Assembly (NCBI RefSeq): GCF_001640805.2
Contig: NC_066835.1
Coordinates: 22,173,360 to 22,237,359, forward strand
Origin: Lates calcarifer
Taxonomy: Eukaryota > Chordata > Actinopteri > Centropomidae
Reading direction: 5' to 3'
Length of the DNA: 64,000 bases
Made by a program: the position numbers and the translations under genes. The notes beneath the pieces were generated by a model. It ran no database searches. It was given only the letters and a program-made list of their open reading frames with translations, and had not been told where the DNA came from. Below, in pieces: positions 54,808 through 64,000 of the stretch. Within the stretch, counting starts at the first letter, position 1; each line of letters starts with the position of its first letter.

Positions 54808-55315
54808 GTAAGTATTTTAATGATGAACATTTATCCAATTACAATCAATGAAGCCATGTTTCATGCTTTTCTTAATTTGTGATGTTGTTATTAATGCAAT
54901 TATTAGTTGCATCATTAGGTGTGTATGTGTAACACCTCTGTGTTCATTTTGTTGGGAAAAAAATATAAAACTAAAAAAAAAGTTATTAAGTTACTGAATT
55001 ATATTGTGTCTACAGCTAAAACTTGTTTTTAACTTAAAGTTGAAAAAACAAAAAAGCCCAGCTGATTCCAGAAACCGTTTCTTCTGAATAGATGACACCA
55101 GTTTTTTTGTATGCCATAAAAAAGGATACGTTTCAAAAAGATTCAGTAAAAGATGTAATTCATTAAAACAATCATTTAAGAATATTCTTCAACTGTTGCT
55201 ACATGGTAGTTTAGAGATTTTCAAGAATGGCTGTGAATGTCTCTAAAGCTGTTCAGACATATTTAAAACCGAATTTTAATCAGTGATTCTGTTTTTAAAA
55301 CAGAATCTCGCCACA

Positions 55316-58300
55316 ATGATGATGAAGATCTGTATCGTGCTTCTTCTCTTAGTTGGTAAGTTTAAGTAATTTATTCTCATCCTACAGGCTAGATACATGA
55401 ATTTGAAATGTTGGATTGTTGACTGTTGTTACTATAATCTATCCATCTCGATTGTTGAACAGCCTCAGGCAACGCTCAGTCTACAACTACAGCTGCCCCA
55501 ACAACCACTGCTGCCCCAACAACCACTGCTGCTCCAACAACTACAGCTGCCCCAACTACTACAGCTGCCCCAACAACCACTGCTGCCCCAACAACTACAG
55601 CTGCCCCAACAACCACTGCTGCTCCAACAACTACAGCTGCCCCAACAACCACTGCTGCCCCAACAACCACTGCTGCTCCAACAACTACAGCTGCCCCAAC
55701 TACTACAGCTGCCCCAACAACCACTGCTGCCCCAACAACTACAGCTGCCCCAACAACCACTGCTGCTCCAACAACTACAGCTGCCCCAACAACCACTGCT
55801 GCCCCAACAACCACTGCTGCTCCAACAACTACAGCTGCCCCAACTACTACGGCTGCCCCAACAACCACAGCTGCTCCAACAACCACTGTTGCTCCAACTA
55901 CTACAGCTGCCCCAACAACTACAGCTGCCCCAACAACCACTGCTGCCCCAACAACTACAGCTGCCCCAACAACCACTGCTGCCCCAACAACCACTGCTGC
56001 TCCAACAACTACAGCTGCCCCAACAACCACTGCTGCCCCAACAACCACTGCTGCTCCAACAACTACAGCTGCCCCAACTACTACAGCTGCCCCAACAACC
56101 ACTGCTGCCCCAACAACTACAGCTGCCCCAACAACCACTGCTGCCCCAACAACCACTGCTGCTCCAACAACTACAGCTGCCCCAACAACCACTGCTGCCC
56201 CAACAACTACTGCTGCCCCAACAACCACAGCTGCCCCAACAACCACTGCTGCCCCAACAACCACTGCTGCTCCAACAACTACAGCTGCCCCAACTACTAC
56301 AGCTGCCCCAACAACCACTGCTGCCCCAACAACTACAGCTGCCCCAACAACCACTGCTGCTCCAACAACTACAGCTGCCCCAACAACCACTGCTGCCCCA
56401 ACAACTACAGCTGCCCCAACAACTACAGCTGCCCCAACAACCACTGCTGCTCCAACAACCACTGTTGCTCCAACAACCACAGCTGCTCCAACAACCACTG
56501 TTGCTCCAACAACTACAGCTGCCCCAACTACTACAGCTGCCCCAACAACCACAGCTGCTCCAACAACCACTGTTGCTCCAACAACCACAGCTGCTCCAAC
56601 AACCACTGTTGCTCCAACAACTACAGCTGCCCCAACAACCACTGCTGCTCCAACAACTACAGCTGCCCCAACAACGACAGCTGCCCCAACAACCACTGCT
56701 GCTCCAACAACTACAGCTGCCCCAACAACTACAGCTGCCCCAACAACTACAGCTGCCCCAACAACCACTGTTGCTCCAACAACTACAGCTGCTCCAACAA
56801 CCACTGTTGCTCCAACAACCACTGCTGCCCCAACAACTACAGCTGCTCCAACAACCACTGTTGCTCCAACAACCACTGCTGCCCCAACAACTACAGCTGC
56901 TCCAACAACCACTGTTGCTCCAACAACCACTGCTGCCCCAACAACTACAGCTGCTCCAACAACCACTGTTGCTCCAACAACTACAGCTGCCCCAACAACC
57001 ACTGCTGCCCCAACAACTACAGCTGCTCCAACAACCACTGCTGCCCCAACAACCACTGCTGCCCCAACAACTACTGCTGCCCCAACAACCACTGTTGCTC
57101 CAACAACTACAGCTGCCCCAACAACCACTGCTGCCCCAACAACCACTGCTGCCCCAACAACTACTGCTGCCCCAACACTACAGCTGCCCCAACAACCACT
57201 ACAGCTGCTCCAACAACCACTGCTGCCCCAACAACTACAGCTTCCCCAACAACCACTGTTGCTCCAACAACCACTGCTGCCCCAACAACTACAGCTGCCC
57301 CAACAACTACAGCTGCTCCAACTACTACAGCTGCTCCAACAACTACAGCTGCCCCAACAACCACTGCTGCCCCAACAACTACTGCTGCCCCAACAACCAC
57401 TGTTGCTCCAACAACTACAGCTGCTCCAACAACCACTGCTGCCCCAACAACTACAGCTTCCCCAACAACCACTGTTGCTCCAACAACCACTGCTGCCCCA
57501 ACAACTACAGCTGCTCCAACTACTACAGCTGCTCCAACAACTACAGCTGCCCCAACAACCACAGCTGCTCCAACAACTACAGCTGCCCCAACAACTACAG
57601 CTGCCCCAACTACAGCTGCACCAACTACAGCTGCCCCAACAACCACAGCTGCCCCAACTACAGCTGCACCAACTACAGCTGCCCCAACAACCACTGCTGC
57701 CCCAACAACCACAGCTGCCCCAACTACAGCTGCACCAACTACAGCTGCCCCAACAACCACTGCTGCCCCAACAACAACTACAGCTGCCCCAACAACTACA
57801 GCTGCCCCAACAACCACAGCTGCCGTGACAACCGCAACTGGTGCAACAACGACAGCTGCCCCAACAACTGCAGCTGCTGCAACAACTGCAGCTGGTGCCA
57901 CAGCAACTGCAGCTGGTGCAACAACTGCAGGTGCAGCAACAACCACCGCGGCTGGTGCAACAACTGCAGGTGCAACAACAACAACCGTGGCTGGTGCAAC
58001 AACTGCAGGTGCAGCAACAACAACCACAGGTGGTGCAACAACTGCAGGTGCAGCAACAACAACCGTGGCTAGTGCAACAACTGCAGGTGCAGCAACAACA
58101 ACCGCAGCTGGTGCAACAACTGCAGGTGCAGCAACAACTGCAGGTGCAGCAACAACAACCGCAGCTGGTGCCACAACCGTAGCTGGTGCCACAACAACTG
58201 CAGCTAGTGCAACAGCTGCAGGTGCAGCAACATCAACTGCAGCTGGTGCAACAACTGCAGGTGCAGCAACAACTACTGCTGCCTCCTCTGCAATCATCAA

Positions 58301-58355
58301 CAAAACAAGCTTCCTTTTAGTCGTAACAGTTGTAACAGCAGCTCTTTTGAATTAA
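55316..58355 (+). CDS. Gene B: Thr/Ala/Pro hexapeptide-repeat mucin-like protein, predicted GPI anchor; frame broken once
   Basis: The signal exon is 55316-55355 (MMMKICIVLLLLV, phase 1, donor GTAAGT). It joins exon 55463-58355 after TTGAACAG. The spliced frame starts ASGNAQSTTTAAPTTTAAP and continues as a hexapeptide repeat T-T-T-A-A-P encoded by 18-bp units. From about 57830 it changes to a GATTAGAATTT-type Gly/Ala/Thr repeat and ends SSAIINKTSFLLVVTVVTAALLN, a hydrophobic GPI-type tail. At about 57175-57179 one base is missing from the unit (CCAACACTACAG instead of CCAACAACTACAG). As assembled, the frame passes into LQLPQQP and stops at 57826-57828, while the AAPTTT frame and the tail continue one frame over. 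Exon lengths are one base short of a multiple of three, consistent with a single deletion. The dense Thr predicts heavy O-glycosylation. The Gln/Pro/Leu and Cys/Pro/Asn ORFs across the same bases are shadows. Confidence 0.7.
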
Positions 58356-60590
58356 GAGCTGGACTTGGACATGGTTCTAAATACCAGTAAGGTTCAGGAA
58401 GTGTATATATAATGTATTCTTTATGAAGACTTTGTGAGACTGAAAGAAATGATTTAATTTAATGTTATTATTTATCATGTTTATACCCTTAATTTTATAC
58501 AATTTGTTGTGTGTGAACATGCTTTAAGCATGAGTTACATTTTTTCTAAATACAAATTTAGATATAACTTTTCCTAACTGCTATTAACATCCACACAGAA
58601 TCATATAAGCCATTTATGGCATTGTAATGTAATGTAATGTAATGTAATGTAATCAGATATTTTAAATATATTAATTTTTTTGTATTTGACTGTTTTATGT
58701 TGTAAGATGTTTATTAAATAGAATCATTTTGCAGCGTACTGTGGCAATTGTTCTGTAGCCTACACTTGGATGCACATGTTAAGCACTAAGAGTATTAAAA
58801 GCATGAAATACAATCAACCAGAGTTTGCTTTATTGTTTTTTATATGATGCAGCATCAAAGTCATAGTCACTTTAATGGAGTGAGGTGACTCTTTATTGAC
58901 TGGACATCTCATGAATCAATTTTAATTTATCATTATAGCCAAAAATAGGCTATAAAGGGAACCCTGAAATGAACCAAAATACAATATACAAACATAAAAA
59001 GCAGTATTGCCAAAGGCTGAGGTGTTTCATTGTATAATTAATGTGAATATTTCAAAAGTCTTTATTCACATGTAAAGGAAGTTATTTTTAAGAGTAGTTT
59101 GGTAAACAGAAAATGAAAACATGGCCAGGCTGGTTTCGAACATCTCTGTTTAATTTATTTGGCCATATTTAAGCACTACTAATGGTTCCTCTGTTATACC
59201 TTTCAACCACCGAGGGCATTACTTTGGTTGCAGCAAAGGTTTAGTTAAGGAGCTAATGATTAATGGCTCCACTGGCCATTATTTGTAATCTATTTTAACA
59301 CAAGTTGCAAAATGTGCACTGCCATTTTTAAGGTTCCATGTGTGACACATAAACACATCTTTTCCCCTGTTAAAATGTTAAAGGTTATTTTGTTGAGTTC
59401 TACCTTATCTTTTCACCTGTCTGTATTTTAATGTTGGGGCTGATTGGAGTACACCTCTGAATAAAACTGACCTGACATAACATCTTACTTGTCCAGATGT
59501 TGAGTCCAAACAATGTCTAGTGATTTATGTATGTATTTCATCATGGACCATAAAAAAAATGCTGTAATCTCAGAAAAGAGAAAACATGGTTTGTACCATC
59601 TGCAATCCCTGGGCAGGTGAAAAAACAGTACAACACAGAGCATCACAACTACAGATACATCAACATCCTTTTCATAAGACTGTGTACACATATGTAGACA
59701 CACACAAACACATCAAAATATTACAAACGTATATCATACATCCACTTTTTACTCTCATGAGAGAAAATATGGAAGTCTGTGGAGGTTTTCAGATCGACAG
59801 GGAGCATATTCCATTCTTCAGTAACTTTGGAGAAAAAGGTGGAGCCTCATTTAGGGACAGTATAATCTGCCCTTGAAGTGACTTTACTGGCCTGTTTGTG
59901 AAATATGGGTAAATTTAGCTATGACTAACCCCATGATATTTAAACTCATCAACATTGTTATCTTTTGTCCATTTATATAAATATTTTTTTGGGGAAAATT
60001 CTTAATGTTCACACTGTCTCCATATTCACAGTGAGACATGAATAAATGAGCCACTTTACAACATTTTTGATGGACTCTGTCAGGCATTGAAATGTTGTAC
60101 TAAGTCTGTTTGTGATTAAATAAACTCTCATTCATTCTACAGTGTTGAAAGTCTTTGGGAAGCAGAAATCAGTAGAAACTCAATTAAGACACAAATCCTA
60201 CAACCACAAAAAAAATGTTTTTCAGGTAGATCTTACCAAGCTGCCCCAAAATGTTTAAATCAATGTGTAATCACACACAAAGCGTAGTTGCACTGGGCAC
60301 GCAAATATCAATATACTTGTAAAATAAGAGCATCTTAAGCATCACATACCCCAGATCAGCCGAACACCACCTTGACTCTGTACCACAAAAGATCAAGCAG
60401 AGATATTATTTATTTGTTAGAGTAACAAGGATAAACTGTCTAATTACTGATGGTGAAACATGTCAGTCCATACCACGCTCTGTGCGTTTACAACTCTTTG
60501 TTTGCAGTAAGGCGGTAGATAACCTTAACAAACCTGATGAAAAGTAACAATTAGGCTTTTTTTAGACAAAAGGAAAAAAAATGTTGAGTT
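58356..60590. other. Gene B 3' UTR and intergenic interval
   Basis: AT-rich sequence with a (TGTAA)n pentanucleotide run at about 58625-58653 and no supported coding exon. The interval from about 60590 resembles, with divergence, the region upstream of gene B (about 54240-54600), as part of the B/C duplication. Confidence 0.6.
58625..58653 (+). repeat. (AATGT)n pentanucleotide microsatellite
   Basis: Five to six tandem TGTAA/AATGT units. Confidence 0.85.
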
Positions 60591-60920
60591 GATCCCACTC
60601 TTAAAGCTATGGTCGGCCTTATTAACATGAACACATTCACATCTAGAGGTGTGGACTTCCAGTCTTTCATAGTTAACATACTCGAACTGAAAAAACCCAA
60701 AGACAAATAAACAAAAAACAGGACATAAGCTGTGCAATAACAAAAAGTCTTTGTAAAGCATCTCAACTGGAAAACAACCAAAGAACATTAGAACTAAAAT
60801 GAATCCAACGTCAAGACTAAAATAAAATGTCACTCAACCAGTTTCTTCAATCATTAAACGTATCAATCAAATAAAAGAAGCATGAATAAGCTAAAAAGCA
60901 GGTGACCACACCTTACACTA

Positions 60921-61800
60921 TGGAGAAACACATTACTCATACACATCATTTACGTCTTTGTTCTGTACCTGATGTCACTTTACCTGCTTTGTGTGGATAT
61001 AAAAGCTGCTGTATGTTCACCGGAGGACATCAACAAGCTAACAGCAGAGGATACTGAACAGGTGGAATCAGAGAGCATCACAACTTCAGCCACTACACTG
61101 AAGACGACTAAACACCAGACACAATCTGTAAGTATTTTAATGATGAACATTTATCCAATTACAATCAATGAAGCCATGTTTCATGCTTTTCTTAATTTGT
61201 GATGTTGTTATTAATGCAATTATTAGTTGCATCATTAGGTGTGTATGTGTAACACCTCTGTGTTCATTTTGTTGGGAAAAAAATATAAAACTAAAAAAAA
61301 AGTTATTAAGTTATTGAATTATATTGTGTCTACAGCTAAAACTTGTTTTTAACTTAAAGTTGAAAAAACAAAAAAGCCCAGCTGATTCCAGAAACCGTTT
61401 CTTCTGAATAGATGACACCAGTTTTTTTGTATGCCGTAAAAAAGGATACATTTCAAAAAGATTCAGTAAAAGATGTAATTCATTAAAACAATCATTTAAG
61501 AATATTCTTCAACTGTTGCTACATGGTAGTTTAGAGATTTTCAAGAATGGCTGTGAATGTCTCTAAAGCTGTTCAGACATATTTAAAACCGAATTTTAAT
61601 CAGTGATTCTGTTTTTAAAACAGAATCTTGCCACAATGATGATGAAGATCTGTATCGTGCTTCTTCTCTTGGTTGGTAAGTTTAAGTAATTTATTCTCAT
61701 CCTACAGGCTAGATACATGAATTTGAAATGTTGGATTGTTGACTGTTGTTACTATAATCTATCCATCTCGATTGTTGAACAGCCTCAGGCAACGCTCAGT
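60921..61800 (+). repeat. Segmental duplication of 54601-55480
   Basis: Promoter, exon 1, intron 1, signal exon and intron 2 of gene C are about 99% identical to gene B at an offset of 6320 bases (about seven substitutions seen, no gaps). Similarity drops sharply just upstream of 60921/54601, where both sides share only patchy homology. Confidence 0.9.
60998..61127 (+). promoter_or_regulatory. Gene C TATA box and non-coding exon 1
   Basis: TATAAAA at 60998-61004 and an exon ending at the GTAAGT donor after 61127, the duplicate of the gene B promoter. Confidence 0.65.
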
Positions 61801-64000
61801 CTACAACTACAGCTGCTCCAACAACTACAGCTGCCCCAACAACTACAGCTGCTCCAACAACAACTACAGCTGCCCCAACAACTACAGCTGCCCCAACAAC
61901 AACCACTTCTGCCCCAACCACTGCTGCCCCAACAACCACAGCTGCTCCAACAACTACAGCTGCCCCAACAACTACAGCTGCTCCAACAACAACCACAGCT
62001 GCCCCAACAACAACTACAGCTGCCCCAACAACCACAGCTGCTCCAACAACCACTGCTGCCATGACTACAGCTGCCCCAACAACTACAGCTGCCCCAACAA
62101 CTACAGCTGCCCCAACAACGACAGCTGCTCCAACAACCACTGCTGCCCCAACAACAACCACAGCTGCCCCAACTACAGCTGCCGCAACAACTACAGCTGC
62201 TCCAACAACCACTGCTGCTCCAACAACCACTGCTGCTCCAACAACTACAGCTGCTCCAACAACAACCAGTGCTGCCCCAACAACTACAGCTGCCCCAACA
62301 ACCACAGCTGCTCCAACAACCACTGCTGCTCCAACATCCACTGCTGCTCCAACAACAACCAGTGCTGCTCCAACAACCACTGCTGCCGCAACAACCACAG
62401 CTGCTCCAACAACAACCAGTGCTGCCCCAACAACGACAGCTGCCCCAACAACCACAGCTGCCCCAACAACTACAGCTACCCCAACAACAACCACTGCTGC
62501 CCCAACAACAACCACTGCTGCCCCAACTACAGCTGCCCCAACAACTACAGCTGCCCCAGCAACAACTACAGCTGCCCCAGCAACAACTACAGCTGCCCCA
62601 ACAACCACTGTTGCCCCAACAACAACCACTGCTCCAACAACTACATCTGCCCCAACAACCACAGCTTCTCCAACAACCACAGCTGCCCCAACAACCACTG
62701 CTGCCCCAACAACGACAGCTGCTCCAACAACCACTGCTGCCCTAACAACCACAGCTGCCCCAACAACTACAGCTGCCCCAACAACTACAGCTGCCCCAAC
62801 AACCACAGCTGCTCCAACAACAACCAGTGCTGCCCCAACAACTACAGCTGCCCCAACAACCACAGCTGCTCCAACAACTACAGCTGCCCCAGCAACAACT
62901 ACAGCTGCCCCAACAACCACTGTTGCCCCAACAACTACAGCTGCCCCAACAACGACAGCTGCCCTAACAACCACTGCTGCCCCAACAACTACAGCTGCTT
63001 CAACAACAACCACTGCTGCCCCAACAACCACAGCTGCCCCAACAACCACAGCTGCCCCAACAACTACAGCTGCCCCAACAACCACTCCTGCCCCAACAAC
63101 CACAGCTGCCCCAACATCCTCAGCTGCCCCAACAACAACCACTGCTGCACCAACAACTACAGCTGCTCCAACAACTACAGCTGCACCAACAACGACAGCT
63201 GCCCCAACAACCACTGCTGCCCCAACAACGACAGCTGCCCCAATGCACACCTAACAACCACAGCTGCTCCAACAACGACAGCTGCTCCAACAACCACTGC
63301 TGCCCCAACTACAGCTGCCCCAACAACCACAGCTGCTCCAACAACGACAGCTGCTCCAACAACCACTGCTGCCCCAACTACAGCTGCCCCAACAACCACA
63401 GCTGCTCCAACAACTACAGCTGCGCCAACAACCACAGCTGCTCCAACAACAACCAGTGCTGCCCCAACAACTACAGCTGCTCCAACAACAACCAGTGCTG
63501 CCCAACAACTACAGCTGCCCCAACAACCACAGCTGCTCCAACAACAACCAGTGCTGCCCCAACAACTACAGTTGCCCCAACAACCACAGCTGCTCCAACA
63601 ACAACCAGTGCTGCCCCAACAACCACAGCTTCTCCAACAACTACAGCTGCTCCAACAACTACAGCTGCCCCAACAACTACAGCTGCCCCAACAACCACTC
63701 CTGCCCCAACAACCACAGCTGCCCTAACAACCACAGCTGCCCCAACAACGACAGCTGCTCCAACAACCACTGCTGCCCTAACAACCACAGCTGCCCCAAC
63801 AACCACTGCTGCCCCAACAACTACAGCTGCTCCAACAACCGCAGCTGCCCCAACAACTGCAGCTGCCCCAACAACTACAGCTGCCCCCAACAACCACAGC
63901 TGCTCCAACAACAACCAGTGCTGCCCCAACAACTACAGCTGCCCCAACCACACTGCCCAACAACACACTCTGCAACAACTACATCTGCCCCAACAACCAC
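61636..64000 (+). CDS. Gene C: tandem duplicate of gene B, partial at window end, frame disrupted
   Basis: The signal exon 61636-61675 (MMMKICIVLLLLV) joins exon 61783 onward. The spliced frame ASGNAQSTTTAAPTTT runs as (T-T-T-A-A-P)n with variants (TTTSAAP, AAPA, TTTTAAP), more length-variable than in gene B. It stops at 63252-63254, where about 11 extra bases (around TGCACACCT, 63244-63254) break the repeat; the AAPTTT pattern resumes in another frame. Further single-base losses or gains occur near 63503 (GCTGCCCAAC) and 63884 (GCTGCCCCCAAC), and the last 60 bases of the window are irregular. The C-terminal tail lies outside the window. This could be a decaying paralogue or an assembly problem in a long repeat. 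Function as for gene B, unknown. Confidence 0.65.

Noticed and set aside
55476..58303. Long minus-strand Val-Gly-Ala ORFs and plus-strand Gln-Pro-Leu and Cys-Pro-Asn ORFs over gene B
   Set aside because: The 18-bp repeat contains no stops in these frames. Only the AAPTTT frame joins the signal peptide in phase and, after the break, the GPI tail.

Overview
The window reads as teleost fish genomic DNA. It has compact multi-exon genes with GT-AG introns, many CA/GT microsatellites, tRNA-derived SINEs of fish type, TTAGGG telomeric-type repeats, and protein sequences that closely follow known vertebrate genes. The core is vps52, rps18 and ring1, which sit close together in the extended MHC class II region of mammals, so this is probably an MHC-linked segment.

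Layout. (1) 0.3-8 kb: two divergent immunoglobulin-superfamily genes. One is a single V-set transmembrane receptor (minus); the other is a two-Ig protein with a GPI-anchor-like C-terminus (plus). Both promoter areas carry IRF/ISRE-like elements. (2) 10.2-16.4 kb: vps52 on the minus strand, 20 exons, 724 aa, with one apparent U12-type AT-AG intron. (3) 16.7-21.2 kb: rps18 on the plus strand, head-to-head with vps52, six exons, 152 aa. (4) 22.07-23.57 kb: a ~1.5 kb degenerate telomere-like array. (5) 26.3-31.0 kb: ring1 on the minus strand, six coding exons, ~401 aa, plus a 5' UTR exon. (6) 33.3-38.8 kb: a minus-strand gene (A) for a ~1388-aa, extremely Ala-rich, signal-peptide and GPI-signal-bearing protein. 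(7) 38.8-54.2 kb: mostly non-coding, with SINEs, microsatellites and a decayed C2H2 zinc-finger pseudogene. (8) 54.7-58.4 kb and 61.0-64.0 kb (end of window): two tandemly duplicated plus-strand genes (B and C) for Thr/Ala/Pro hexapeptide-repeat, mucin-like secreted proteins, with the same gene architecture as A. B and C have frame breaks inside the repeats as assembled; C runs off the end.

VPS52 (endosome-to-Golgi tethering), RPS18 (40S ribosome) and RING1 (Polycomb E3) are unrelated housekeeping or chromatin proteins kept together by ancestral linkage. The unusual part is the A/B/C family. Each gene has a TATA box, a non-coding first exon, a short signal-peptide exon ending in phase 1, and one giant low-complexity exon. 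A and B end in a hydrophobic GPI-type tail; C's tail lies outside the window. I know of no described family with this combination. A carries five ~250-aa degenerate helical Ala-rich repeats separated by Ser/Thr-rich linkers, while B and C are (T-T-T-A-A-P)n. Their function is not known from sequence.
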